From Flavobacterium tiangeerense (GTDB taxonomy: Bacteria > Bacteroidota > Bacteroidia > Flavobacteriales > Flavobacteriaceae), in contig NZ_VLKO01000011.1 of NCBI RefSeq assembly GCF_007830355.1, positions 62,001-126,000 of the forward strand: a stretch of 64,000 nucleotides of DNA, in the 5' to 3' direction. The notes under the pieces are model-generated. The model saw nothing but the letters and a program-made list of their open reading frames with translations. It did not search any database and was not told where the DNA came from. The position numbers and the translations under genes were made by a program. Within the stretch, counting starts at the first letter, position 1. Every line of letters begins with the position of its first letter. Below are positions 1 through 9,411 of this stretch, piece after piece.

Positions 1-953
1 TCATACGTAAGGAACCATCCTGCCCAAGTAGCAAAGGAATTGTTCCCCTGAATGTTGATGCTTCCTGGAATAAATCCTTTAGAAAATTCCAATTTATCTC
101 TGGCATCAATTAATTTAGTTCCATTGGCTAAAGCCGCTGTTAATTCATTGTAATCCAATTGTTTTAATTTTGGAACAGTTGTAAGCAACGGACGATCTAC
201 TTTATTAAGTTTTTTCATCATTGCAAAATACTTAGGTGGTTCTGGTTGGTCTTCCAATAAATATTTTACAAATCCAGCTTCATCATTTTTATGCTGAAAA
301 GCCCAGTTTCTTACTTTTTCATAACCTACCGTTGTACTTGGTACAGCTCCTAATGCTTTTCCGCATGCAGAACCCGCTCCGTGGCCTGGCCAAACTTGAA
401 TGTATTCAGGTAATGCGTCAAACTTTTTGATGGATTGATACATTTGTTTTGCACCTGCATCTTGAGTTCCTTTTATTCCTGCTGCTTTTTCAAGTAAATC
501 AGGTCGTCCTACATCTCCCACAAACACAAAATCACTGGTGAACAACATGACCGGCTCTTCGCTAGCAGGCACATCTGTCAACAAAAAACTGATGCTTTCT
601 GGAGTATGTCCAGGTGTGTGAACTACTTCTATTTTTAAATTCCCTACTTTTAGAACATCACCATCCTTTATATCAACATGCGGGAATTCATATTTCCAGT
701 CAGGACCACCTTCTGCTGAAAGGTACATTTCTGCTCCTGTTAAAGCGGCTAATTCTCTAGAACCTGCAAGGAAATCAGCATGAATGTGTGTTTCTAAAAT
801 ATGAGTAATTTTCATATTGTTTTGTTTGGCAATTTCAAGATAGGTATCAACATCCCTTTTAGGATCGATAACTGCTGCTACTCCTGCTTTTTGACAGCCA
901 ATAAAATAACTTGCTTGAGCAAGACTTTTGTCATAAATGTGTTGAAAATACAT
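1..953 (-). CDS. MBL-fold hydrolase with rhodanese domain (persulfide dioxygenase-like), 3' end outside window
   Basis: Open frame from an ATG at 953 running off the left edge, about 317 residues visible. The N-terminal part carries the metallo-beta-lactamase signature THIHADF followed by HTPGHTPES, a later metal-ligand Asp in LFTSDFVFVGDVGRPDL, and VWPGHGAGSACG; this order is that of the ETHE1/persulfide dioxygenase branch. After residue 270 a rhodanese-like segment begins (LIDARDKLEFSKGFIPGSINI), but the catalytic Cys loop is not in the window. By family knowledge such proteins oxidise glutathione or protein persulfides in the cytosol. The neighbouring TauE/SafE transporter fits a sulfur role. 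The specific substrate is inferred, not shown. Confidence 0.85.
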   Translation of the reverse strand, partial: MYFQHIYDKSLAQASYFIGCQKAGVAAVIDPKRDVDTYLEIAKQNNMKITHILETHIHADFLAGSRELAALTGAEMYLSAEGGPDWKYEFPHVDIKDGDVLKVGNLKIEVVHTPGHTPESISFLLTDVPASEEPVMLFTSDFVFVGDVGRPDLLEKAAGIKGTQDAGAKQMYQSIKKFDALPEYIQVWPGHGAGSACGKALGAVPSTTVGYEKVRNWAFQHKNDEAGFVKYLLEDQPEPPKYFAMMKKLNKVDRPLLTTVPKLKQLDYNELTAALANGTKLIDARDKLEFSKGFIPGSINIQGNNSFATWAGWFLTY

Positions 954-1036
954 ATTTCTATTTTTTAAGTTTCTAATTTATAGGACAAAATTAATGTATG
1001 AATTATTGAAATTTAGTGACTTATGTTACATAGCCT

Positions 1037-1705
1037 TTATAACCTAATTATTTTGCCTATATGTACGTCATAACGCATAGAAATAATTTTAGTTTTGTGC
1101 TCTTTTACAATTGAATTTTCATGAATCAGCCTATTTGAATGTTCAATATTTGCATTGATACAACCTAATATATTGTCTTGTTTTGGAGTTTGTTTTTCGG
1201 CTTCTAGTTCTTCTTTTTCCTCTGCAATAGTTTCTATTATGTCATCAATATGAGTTAGATGTTTTTTGTAATTTTTATTTTCATCATTAATATATTCTTT
1301 AATAGCTCCACATTCGGTGTGTCCTAAAATGGCTATTAATTTTATATCCAGATGTGCAACTGCATATTCAATATTACCCATATCAATATCAGAAATCAAA
1401 TTTCCCGCATTCCTAATTACAAATAAATCGCCAATTCCCTGATCAAACAGAATTTCAGGTGAAACTCTGCTGTCTGAGCAAGTGACCACAACAGCAAAAG
1501 GATGTTGTGCGTTTTGATTGTCTAAAATTGATTTTTTATTTTGATGCGGATGAATTGTTTTTTCTTCTAAAAAGCGCTTATTCCCCGAAACTAATTTTTC
1601 TAATGGAGACTGGTTTTTATTTTCATAGAAATTTCTTGTTTCAGTTTTATCACATCCACTTAGAGTAAAAAGTATTAAGGAGGCAACTAAAATTATTTTT
1701 TTCAT
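1037..1705 (-). CDS. Beta-class carbonic anhydrase, lipoprotein
   Basis: 222 residues. The start is supported by a lipoprotein leader, MKKIILVASLILFTLSGC, with the lipidated Cys at 18. The mature part has the beta-carbonic anhydrase zinc and catalytic set: C76, D78 and R80 in CSDSR, and H129 and C132 in HTEC. The enzyme interconverts CO2 and bicarbonate; the leader places it at a membrane facing the periplasm, whereas many beta-class enzymes are cytosolic. It lies between a persulfide-dioxygenase-like gene and a TauE/SafE transporter, all on the same strand but with gaps of about 80-100 bases, so co-transcription is only possible. No promoter is assigned. Confidence 0.9.
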   Translation of the reverse strand: MKKIILVASLILFTLSGCDKTETRNFYENKNQSPLEKLVSGNKRFLEEKTIHPHQNKKSILDNQNAQHPFAVVVTCSDSRVSPEILFDQGIGDLFVIRNAGNLISDIDMGNIEYAVAHLDIKLIAILGHTECGAIKEYINDENKNYKKHLTHIDDIIETIAEEKEELEAEKQTPKQDNILGCINANIEHSNRLIHENSIVKEHKTKIISMRYDVHIGKIIRL

Positions 1706-1808
1706 CCCACTGTGTTTTTTCTTTTCATGAGCTGCACTAATTTCAATAGTTTAATTAAGACTTAAAACTTCTTGATTGTTAGTAAGAGAATTACAAACGC
1801 TAACTTTG

Positions 1809-2606
1809 TTACTTCATAAAAAGCTCCTTTGTAATGATATAAATTCCCATGACTAAAACAAACCAACCAAAGGCAGGTTTCAGTTTATTGCCATCTATTT
1901 TTTTAGATAATGCTGTACCAATGAAAATTCCAAAAATTGCAAATCCAGAAATGGTAACTAGAAATTGCCAAACGATACTGTTTTCTCCACCTTCTCCAAA
2001 GAAACCAATCAATGATTTGGCAGCAATTATTACTAACGAAGTTCCAACGGCTTCTTTCATAGGAAGTTTACTTAAAATAACCAAAGCTGGAATAATTAGG
2101 AATCCACCTCCAGCTCCTACAAGCCCAGTTATAACGCCTACTAATGCTCCTTCAATAAGAATAATTGGGTAATTGAATTTTTGTTCCACAGGTTCGTCAC
2201 AAGGCATTTTTTTTTCTTTTTTTATCATGCTGTATGATGCAATAATCATGATTACAGCAAAAAGTAACATTAAAAAAAGATCCTTAGTGAGGATAAAATC
2301 GCCTACCGAAAAAATTTCTTTAGGAATTTTAGGAACTATCAAAGCTCGTGTAGTAAAAACTGCAACAATAGATGGGATTCCAAAAACCACTGCTGTTTTT
2401 ATGTTTACCAAACCTTTTTTGAAATACCCAAAACTACCCACGGCACTTGTTAAACCCACGATGAATAGGGAATAAGCTGTTGCAATAACGGGCTCAACAG
2501 CAAATAAATATACTAAAACGGGAACAGTAAGAATACTACCGCCGCCGCCAATGAGTCCTAATGCAACACCTATTAATATTGATGCAAAATATCCGAAATA
2601 TTCCAT
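1809..2606 (-). CDS. TSUP-family transporter (TauE/SafE)
   Basis: 265 residues, almost entirely hydrophobic segments with the internal repeat typical of the family: GVALGLIGGGGSILTVPVLV near the N terminus and GVITGLVGAGGGFLIIPALV in the middle. About eight membrane spans, inner membrane. TauE/SafE (DUF81) proteins export sulfite, sulfoacetate or other small organosulfur anions, or import sulfur compounds; substrate cannot be read from sequence. Its place upstream of a carbonic anhydrase and a persulfide-dioxygenase-like hydrolase suggests handling of sulfite or thiosulfate made by persulfide oxidation. The ATG at 2606 precedes the first span directly and no earlier start is needed. Confidence 0.88.
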   Translation of the reverse strand: MEYFGYFASILIGVALGLIGGGGSILTVPVLVYLFAVEPVIATAYSLFIVGLTSAVGSFGYFKKGLVNIKTAVVFGIPSIVAVFTTRALIVPKIPKEIFSVGDFILTKDLFLMLLFAVIMIIASYSMIKKEKKMPCDEPVEQKFNYPIILIEGALVGVITGLVGAGGGFLIIPALVILSKLPMKEAVGTSLVIIAAKSLIGFFGEGGENSIVWQFLVTISGFAIFGIFIGTALSKKIDGNKLKPAFGWFVLVMGIYIITKELFMK

Positions 2607-3021
2607 AACTATAAATTTTATTATGCAAATATTATCCGTTTAAATTGCTGGTACAGTAACATTTATCACATAGCGAAATTTTTTTAATCAAAGTAAAAAT
2701 GTTAAAGCCTTTAAAAGAACTGTTTGGTACTTATAATCAATTATTTAAGAAATTAGATTTAGTGATTTCTATTGCAAATTTTTACTTTTTCATATTTTGA
2801 TTTTTTCTTTTTTTACTGATAAAAAAGGGACAGGTAACTTTAATTAGGAATACATTTTTAAATTAAAATTTGCGAAAGTTGAATTTAATTCCATGTGATC
2901 ATATAAAAAGACTTTGAAACTAAAATAAGATTTTATTGTAAGGTCATTCTTTTTGCTATTTTTACCGCTTTTTTAAAGTTTGCATTATGAGTATGCACCT
3001 AATAATTTATTGTGGTAGAAT
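2607..3021. other. Intergenic stretch, no gene seen
   Basis: 415 bases between a minus-strand transporter and a plus-strand broken gene, so both upstream regions lie here. Very AT-rich. No open frame with protein-like composition and no convincing hairpin was seen. Confidence 0.6.
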
Positions 3022-4266
3022 ATGGTTTCAAGGATAGTTTTTTTATTTCTAATTTTTTCATTTCGGGTAGGTTACGCACAAGATATTGATTCAAAAGGTA
3101 AAAAGGATCATCGTTTTATAGGGCTTGGTTTTTCTATGGGTAAAACATTGCCATCAATAAGTATTTTTCCCGAGACTGAAAATCAAAAAGGTATTGATTT
3201 AACTTTTGGAAAAACCACCTATCAAAATAAAACATGGGCTAAATTCCTGAATTATCCCAAAACTGGAATTGCAGTCACGTACGCCGATTTTGGTAATCTT
3301 AAGCAAGTAGGATACAGTGTTGCCGTTTTACCTTTTTTAGATTTTGGAGTATTTCAAAGTTTTACAAATAGAGTTCGTTTTCAAGTAGGACTTGGTACTT
3401 CCTATCACAGTGTGATTTATGATTAGGTTACAAATCCAGGGAATTATGGGGTTTCAACACCTATAACTTGGGCATTTAGGTCTTTTGTGTATTATGATGT
3501 AGCACAAACAAACCAAGTAGCTGTAAAACTTGGAGTAGGAGCAACGCATTTTTCTAATGGACATACTAGATTGCCTAATCATGGTTTGAATTCGGTTTTG
3601 GCCACGCTTAAAACCGAATTTAAGTATTCTAAAAAGGAGCATATTGACTCGAACAAAATTATAGATACTAGTCAGTCAATGACACAAAATTATATTTCTA
3701 CCCGTTTTGGTCTAGGACAAAAAGTGTTGGCAAGAGGCTATAATTCTGTTAAAAACGTTTACACAGCATCATTTGCCATTGGAAAAATAAAAAATAAGAC
3801 CTACAAATATGGTTTAGGTATATATTACCGTTTTTATGATGATTATTATGATTTTATAAAAAGTAATGATGAGTTGTCAAAGAATCAATTTGCATACTTA
3901 AAGGAAAATCCATTTCATAACGCAACCACTTTAGGAGTGTATGCTAATTTTGAAATTTTAATGAATCATTTTAGTGTCGAAACGGAATTGGGAGTCAATT
4001 TTTACAAACCCTCCTATAAATTAGATTGGTATTTAAACAACGGAAGCTCAAGTTCAGGGCAATATGTTGCCCAAGATTTTGGTGCTAAAGCCAAGATAAA
4101 ACAAGTAATCTCATCACGATTGGGTTTTAGATATTATGCCTTTTCTTCTCAAAAATCCCCGCAACACAACGTTTTTCTTGCAGCCAATATAAATGCTAAT
4201 CTTGGGCAGGCTGATTTCTCTGAACTTAGTTTAGGATATGTTTACTCTCCGAGGATTAAAGGGTAA
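3022..4266 (+). pseudogene. Acyloxyacyl hydrolase / PagL-like lipid A deacylase, interrupted by one in-frame TAG
   Basis: Two open pieces lie in the same frame, separated only by TAG at 3424-3426; no frameshift is needed to join them. The first starts with a signal peptide (MVSRIVFLFLIFSFRVGYAQ), and both pieces show beta-barrel-like alternation. The second piece holds THFSNGHTRLPNHG, which matches the His-x-Ser-Asn catalytic region of PagL-type outer-membrane lipid A 3-O-deacylases. Joined length is 414 codons, longer than PagL itself but usual for Bacteroidota members of the family. Read as a recent nonsense mutation or a base-call error. Downstream residues continue the domain well (VTNPGNYGVSTPITWAFRSF), so decay beyond the single stop is not visible. 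Confidence 0.75.
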
Positions 4267-4943
4267 TACTCAACAAGAACATTATTAAAAAGTATTCTAA
4301 AAGAATTTTTAGCGATATTCTAAAAACTATTTGATTACTTTTTTGGTAACAAATATCAACTTTGAGAATACTTTCTAATTACTGATCATATTGCTAAAAG
4401 CTTGTATTGAATAAATATTCTATTGCTTAATTATTATGACTTTTATTAGTGTCAGTAAGTGGAAAATGTTGAAAAAAAGACAATAAAAAATCGTAAAAAC
4501 CTTTTTATAAAGTATTTACGGATTTTTAAAGTGGAGTGAATGGGACTACAATCGAACACTTAATACCGATATTGACGTTTTTTGAGAGCTTAAAAATATG
4601 AGTTAATTGCTTTATTTTTTATCACTTGAATTTTTGGAAGCTTTGACGTTGGCATAATCAAGTGTCCAGACTTTTATTGTACCAATTTAAAACTGTATTT
4701 CACTATTAAAACCCATACTCTTTCTGGCTTTTTTGCTTTTGTGGATACCAGAAGAAAAGTGTTCAGTTTTCAGTGGGCGGTATGGCATTTACAAAAGTAA
4801 ATGTTGGTACTTGCGATTTTGCTTTTGTGCCAGTTCTTATGTAAGTCTTTCTTCAATCAAATCTTTCCGATACTCTTTTTTATAAAAAGTTAGTGTTAAA
4901 TGTAGAGCAATTTTTATTCGTGTGAAAAGAATTTTTTGTCAAT
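4267..4943. other. Long intergenic stretch with a weak ssrA/tRNA-3'-end-like trace
   Basis: 677 bases with no supportable gene. Around 4530-4560 the sequence reads AGTGGAGTGAATGGGACT then ACAATCGAACACT, loosely like the 3' end of ssrA or a tRNA (ssrA here reads AGTGGAGTCGCCGGGAATCGAACCC on the same strand). This may be a decayed attachment site at the left side of the island, but the match is partial. The rest looks like degraded sequence. Confidence 0.3.
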
Positions 4944-5240
4944 TTATTTTTTAAAAATTATTAAACCTTTTTCAACCCCGTCAGATTCCACAAAAGAACT
5001 ATTTTCTTGATCAAATTGTATGGTAAAATCCGTTTGATAATCAAGAATTTCAAATTGTGATCCGTCACCAGTAAGAGCTATGCCTAAACATTCTTTTAAG
5101 GCATCTATTTCCTGGTCACAAATCAATTCGTTGCCGGACAAAAATAAGGCGTAACTTTTTATTTCTCTACGTCTTTCGGTACTGAATGTTACTTTATAAA
5201 TTTCTGCATCAAATAATGCCGAGGATGCTTTTCCATTCAC
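4944..5240 (-). CDS. Hypothetical protein, 98 residues
   Basis: An ATG-started open frame, soluble and acidic, with no signal peptide or membrane segment. I do not recognise the family. It lies to the left of the terminator at 5571-5610 that closes the tail/holin operon, so it is probably outside that transcription unit and may mark the flank of the island. It has ordinary amino-acid composition (SSALFDAEIYKVTFSTERR near the start), so it is likely a real gene rather than a chance frame. Confidence 0.55.
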   Translation of the reverse strand: MNGKASSALFDAEIYKVTFSTERRREIKSYALFLSGNELICDQEIDALKECLGIALTGDGSQFEILDYQTDFTIQFDQENSSFVESDGVEKGLIIFKK

Positions 5241-5659
5241 AACAGTGAAAGAATTACTTAATCTATTGTATTTTTTATTCTTTTTATCTTAAATATTCGC
5301 TCTAATAAATAGGGAGTGTTTTTAGTTGTTGATTTCAATTTCATGGGTTATGTTATTCGCTAGAATTCGGTAAAAAAAATGGCAATAGTTTAATCTCGAG
5401 TTATTTATTGTGAAAAATATTTATGAAGTTAATTTGTCTTTCTTGGGTAGAAAGCGGAATTAGGATAGAAGGCATAGGAATCGATAAGGTTATCTTTTCT
5501 CCACTATTTCTTTTATTTGATGATCTTTAAAAGTAAATTCAGTATGTGTTTTTATCTTTTTCATAAATGAATAAAACAACTGTTTTTTTTACAGTTGTTT
5601 TATTTATTTTGAAATTTGTATAAATTAGAACAGGTACTATTCTATTGTGAGGTGTTAGT
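5241..5659. other. Intergenic stretch holding only a terminator
   Basis: 419 bases. Apart from the hairpin terminator at 5571-5610 (listed separately) nothing gene-like was seen. The plus-strand open frame overlapping 5616-5876 is an antisense shadow of the holin gene. Confidence 0.6.
5571..5610 (-). terminator. Terminator of the baseplate/fibre/holin operon
   Basis: Perfect 13-bp stem ATAAAACAACTGT / ACAGTTGTTTTAT with a short T loop, 50 bases past the holin stop codon in the minus direction. It would close the transcript started from the shared-type promoter at 11222-11285. Confidence 0.75.
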
Positions 5660-6130
5660 CTATTTGTCTACGTGGTATTTAGGGTCAATTGTAACCAAAA
5701 GTCTTTTAAATAGTTGTATTAGACCATTTCTTATTGCTTTGAGTGTAAGAGTCATTGCATCAAAATTCTCTACCTCTTTTTTTGTTTTTATAGCAATAAT
5801 ATTGCTGATTATTGAAATGCCATCACTAACAATAAGTAAATCCATCACTATGGTTACAAACCATTTAAAGTTGTAATTGAGTCCTTTACTCATTAATGCC
5901 AAGGCTGTAGGTATTAGCAATACGGCTAACTTGGATACAAATCCTAAGACTAATTTTTTAAAACTAAATTGGTCATTTAATACTATGGTTTTGATTACTC
6001 CTAAAAAAGTATCCATTACCATTAAGTAAAACAATACTTTAACTATTCCCGTATCCATTTCCAAGTACATAAAAATCCCGTAAAGCAATAATTTTATCTC
6101 ATTTAAATATTCTGAAATTTTTTGCACCAT
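5660..6130 (-). CDS. Phage-type holin family membrane protein
   Basis: 156 residues with three or four hydrophobic segments (VKVLFYLMVMDTFLGVIKTI; LVLGFVSKLAVLLIPTALAL; FKWFVTIVMDLLIVSDGISI). The pattern MDTFLGVIKT, then a short polar loop, then SDGISIISN matches the phage/toxin-secretion holin family common beside Bacteroidota tail clusters. Holins open the inner membrane so that peptidoglycan hydrolases reach the wall. It is the last gene of the left operon, just before the terminator at 5571-5610 and after a perfect hairpin at 6145-6180. With the M15 endolysin and GH19 lysozyme elsewhere in the cluster it argues for release by lysis. Confidence 0.75.
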   Translation of the reverse strand: MVQKISEYLNEIKLLLYGIFMYLEMDTGIVKVLFYLMVMDTFLGVIKTIVLNDQFSFKKLVLGFVSKLAVLLIPTALALMSKGLNYNFKWFVTIVMDLLIVSDGISIISNIIAIKTKKEVENFDAMTLTLKAIRNGLIQLFKRLLVTIDPKYHVDK

Positions 6131-6144
6131 TGATTTTTTGATTA

Positions 6145-6180
6145 AGTAATCTTTTGGGATATATACCCCAAAAGATTACT
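6145..6180. terminator. Perfect hairpin between fibre and holin genes
   Basis: A 14-bp perfect stem AGTAATCTTTTGGG / CCCAAAAGATTACT around an 8-base loop, in the 72-base gap between the large fibre gene and the holin gene. There is no strong T run on the minus strand, so it could be an attenuator, an mRNA-processing site or a stabiliser that sets holin below fibre expression. Confidence 0.5.
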
Positions 6181-6202
6181 ATTAATTACTATTAACTACT
6201 GT

Positions 6203-8722
6203 TTATACAATTTCTTCTATAGGTTTTAAATTGTGCGCAACAATTCCCGAAATCACATAGCTATCTACAGATTCCACATCCAATAAAGCCACTTCTAGAG
6301 GTTCATCTTTAAATAAAATCGATTCAATAGGTTTTATTTTTCCAGTCTTATCAATTAACAACATATTTGGTGTTATATTTTTAACACATACCCACTGTAC
6401 ATTTTCGCCATCTTCGGTAACCAATAAAGGATGAAACGCTGTAGCTCTAACCGTAGTCGTGTCTGCCGCTTTAATTTCGTAATAATTAGGCTGTATACTT
6501 GTTATTTTGTTAACTACCGTAACCTCTACTTTTGTGGCTTCGCTTAACTTTCCACTCCAAGACATATAATCACCTTCAGACTCATCGACTTCGTTAGGAA
6601 AAGAGAAGCCTTGAAGCTGATCTCCAACCACCACATTCTTTAATTTTTTGGATTGACCTGACACCATGGTTACCAGAGATTCTACATCAAAACAAGACCC
6701 ACCGTTTGAACCTGTAGTGACATCAACCTCATAAGTGAATTCAGAATAATTACCTATACTATTTTTAGCTCTTACTTTATAATAATAAGTAGTATTGTAA
6801 GCTCCGGTATCATAAAAATAGTTTTCAGAAACATCAGCTGTATATCTTAAACTAGATATACCTCCAGTTGTTCTTCTCCATACCTCAAAACTAACAACAT
6901 TTTCATTTGCTAATGCAGCACCCCATTCAATGTATATCTGATTTATATCTTCCATAAACCCGTTTATATAATTTGGAACTGAGGGCTGAGTAAGATCAAT
7001 AGTATTTGTTGTTACAGTTACGATATTACTATCAACTGATAGATTTCCAGCAGCATCTTTTGCTTTAACATAAAAAGTATATTCTGTACCAGGTGCTAAG
7101 CCATAAATAGTTCGGTTGAAAACATTACCTACTGAGATTGGCAAAATACCGTTTGCGTATACAATATAATCAGTAACACCAAATTCATCAGTTGCTCCTG
7201 ACCAATTTAAAGATACACTTGTTGTACCAATGTTTGATGCCATTAAAGTTGGCGCTGTTGGTGCTGTTTTATCACTTAGACGTCCAGTATATTCTATAAA
7301 TTGAACAACTCTATAAGGATTCAATAGCGAAAAGGGAGTCGCTGATCCAATCGCTCCACCATCAGTCCCTCCAGTAGGGAACGATGTTCTCAACATTTGG
7401 TAACCTTTATTATCCCCATCATTATCTCCAGTACCTACATTATTAGGTACAATCACAGTACCCCAATGTTCACTAAAATATATATCATTATAATCATGAG
7501 TATGACGTGGCATTTCATTTATTCTCAAATTCTTACCTACTCTACCACCCGTATTTCCTAATGTATCAAAAGGGAATACTACCATGCCATTACTGTCTCT
7601 ATAATAAGTAACATTATTTCCTCTGTCTCCATCTAGCTCATCACTCATTTCGTCTAGAGTTGGATTAAAAAGTCCAACTGGCATTTTTCCTCTCAACGGC
7701 ACATATTCTTCCCAACCTTCTGGAAATGGAGCGGGTTTACCCCAAATTGCCACCATCCCGATAGGCACGGCGATTGCTGGTTTGTTTTCTAAAGCCGTGA
7801 TACGACTAAGTAAAGAGTCGATTAGTGTGTCGCTTTTTGTGACCTGATTTAATCCATCTATTACTAGCAAAGAACCTGTTGAATTAGATGAATTGATATT
7901 GTTTAAATATACTTTTCCTCCTACATAAGTATTGGTCCAATCTGGCCCATAATTTAAAGTAAGACTTGTGTGTGATTGGTCACTACTATCTACCAAAGCT
8001 CTTCCGGTAGAATCCGTTGGGTTAAGCAATCCTTTTCTTTGAGTCGATCCTAATCTAAAATCTGCTACTCTCACTTTTGCAAAACCACCTTCTTTTATAT
8101 CTAATTTTGACAATTGATGAGTCCCAAGATCTAAATCTCCTTGCATGGCTTTTGACCCGTTAATCGGGAGATACGATTCGTTAATTAGATTTATATCTTC
8201 TTCAATCGTATTTATATTGGCTTGAATTGCATCAATGCTGGAATTTATCGCTCTTAGGATTTCATCGATTGTTTTGATATCTGTAACAGGCACCAAATTG
8301 CTTACATCATAATATTTGATCGTTTGCACGTCGCCACTTTTAGTAACCACAACCTCATCATTATATTTCTGCGAGCTATATTCAGCTTCATAATCATAAT
8401 AGGCCGTTTGAGACGCGCTAGTTCCGTAGATTAAATTTACAGCTGTTCTGGTGGTTTTTAAATAAGGTTTTTGAGTTCCAATAGTAATAGGATACAAAAT
8501 TCCTACGTTATTTCCTGGGTTTACGGGATCTTCCTGACGGATAACTACCCAGCCTTTTTGCTGACTTGTTGCATGAGCCAGAATATAATCGTTAGCGAGA
8601 TCTATACTAAAATGTCTTTTTAAAGCCTCGTACAACTCAGATCTGTAAGCTGTTTGAAGTCTCTCTAATGTTTCTTGCTCTAGGGGAAATCCTCCCGAAT
8701 TACTAAAATTTACTTGTTTCAT
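6203..8722 (-). CDS. Tail-collar fibre with FN3 domains and a C-terminal intein-like Hint domain
   Basis: 839 residues. Order: an N-terminal baseplate-attachment region; about 317-480 a phage tail collar domain (PEGWEEYVPLRGKMPVGLF, then NEMPRHTHDY, then NPYRVVQFIEY); two fibronectin type III domains at about 485-570 and 577-668; then a Hint domain from C677 (CFDVESLVTMVSGQSKKLKN, block-B-like TAFHPLLV) ending in VAHN at 828-831, with 8 more residues to the stop. Cys at the start, TxxH in the middle and His-Asn at the end are the self-cleavage residues of Hedgehog/intein and bacterial intein-like domains. Autoprocessing or covalent transfer to a target is therefore possible, but inferred. Probably the receptor-binding fibre or tip, in an operon with baseplate genes. 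Confidence 0.85.
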   Translation of the reverse strand: MKQVNFSNSGGFPLEQETLERLQTAYRSELYEALKRHFSIDLANDYILAHATSQQKGWVVIRQEDPVNPGNNVGILYPITIGTQKPYLKTTRTAVNLIYGTSASQTAYYDYEAEYSSQKYNDEVVVTKSGDVQTIKYYDVSNLVPVTDIKTIDEILRAINSSIDAIQANINTIEEDINLINESYLPINGSKAMQGDLDLGTHQLSKLDIKEGGFAKVRVADFRLGSTQRKGLLNPTDSTGRALVDSSDQSHTSLTLNYGPDWTNTYVGGKVYLNNINSSNSTGSLLVIDGLNQVTKSDTLIDSLLSRITALENKPAIAVPIGMVAIWGKPAPFPEGWEEYVPLRGKMPVGLFNPTLDEMSDELDGDRGNNVTYYRDSNGMVVFPFDTLGNTGGRVGKNLRINEMPRHTHDYNDIYFSEHWGTVIVPNNVGTGDNDGDNKGYQMLRTSFPTGGTDGGAIGSATPFSLLNPYRVVQFIEYTGRLSDKTAPTAPTLMASNIGTTSVSLNWSGATDEFGVTDYIVYANGILPISVGNVFNRTIYGLAPGTEYTFYVKAKDAAGNLSVDSNIVTVTTNTIDLTQPSVPNYINGFMEDINQIYIEWGAALANENVVSFEVWRRTTGGISSLRYTADVSENYFYDTGAYNTTYYYKVRAKNSIGNYSEFTYEVDVTTGSNGGSCFDVESLVTMVSGQSKKLKNVVVGDQLQGFSFPNEVDESEGDYMSWSGKLSEATKVEVTVVNKITSIQPNYYEIKAADTTTVRATAFHPLLVTEDGENVQWVCVKNITPNMLLIDKTGKIKPIESILFKDEPLEVALLDVESVDSYVISGIVAHNLKPIEEIV

Positions 8723-8775
8723 TTTTATTGATTTAAATGTCTGTTGTTTTTTCTGTTTTTTTCTAAAACATCTGG

Positions 8776-9393
8776 TTAATATGAATAACTTTCATAACTC
8801 TTGCCCGCTAGTTTATAAAAATTAAGAAGACTGTGATACTTAATAGTGGCTACGTTTATAGCTTCTGTATGTATAGATTCGTCATTTTGGGGCTGAACAA
8901 CAATACCGTCTTTATTTCCGATTAAAGTTTTTGGTATAAATACTCTAAAATTAGCGTAAGCAACGGACGTATAATCTTCGCGATGGGCTAGATAAATGGG
9001 TTGGTTATTTCTGTTGTTATAATCATCATGCTTAAATACTTTTAGTTGGGGAATTATTAACGTTCCGTTTGGTTCATAATACTCTTTGTGGAGATATAGA
9101 TATTGTAAAGTAGGCTTGACAGACTCGTCAATATAAATTAATCCTATTTCTCGCTTCTCCTCAATACTTAAATTGGGATTATATTTTACATCTTGATTAA
9201 AGGCTTCGTTGAGTACTTTCTCAAGATAAATAACTTGACCTGTATGTTGCATTTTATACAACGTTTCCTCGTAAATGTTTCGAAGGGGAGTGAGTACAGC
9301 CTCAAGCCAATCAAAATGTGTTTTCTTTCTAAGAATTGGAGGAATGAGCCATAGCAATAGCTTTCCCCATTTTAAAACGGTGTAATTATTCAT
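8776..9393 (-). CDS. Phage tail protein I-like baseplate component
   Basis: 205 residues. It follows the baseplate J gene by 18 bases and precedes the collar fibre, which is the J - I - fibre order of P2-like tails. The start LKWGKLLLWLIPPILRKKTHFDWLEAV is hydrophobic but lacks signal-peptide form; the later segment (LYKMQHTGQVIYLEKVLNEAF) resembles tail protein I-like proteins of Bacteroidota tail clusters, where the N-terminal part plugs into the baseplate and the C-terminal part links the fibre. Function is assigned mainly by position, since I do not recognise a diagnostic motif. Confidence 0.6.
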   Translation of the reverse strand: MNNYTVLKWGKLLLWLIPPILRKKTHFDWLEAVLTPLRNIYEETLYKMQHTGQVIYLEKVLNEAFNQDVKYNPNLSIEEKREIGLIYIDESVKPTLQYLYLHKEYYEPNGTLIIPQLKVFKHDDYNNRNNQPIYLAHREDYTSVAYANFRVFIPKTLIGNKDGIVVQPQNDESIHTEAINVATIKYHSLLNFYKLAGKSYESYSY

Positions 9394-9411
9394 TGGTATA
9401 TAAAATTTAGA

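Noticed and set aside
4600..4800. Degraded transposase or mobilisation gene
   Set aside because: Short protein-like stretches in several frames but no recognisable motif.
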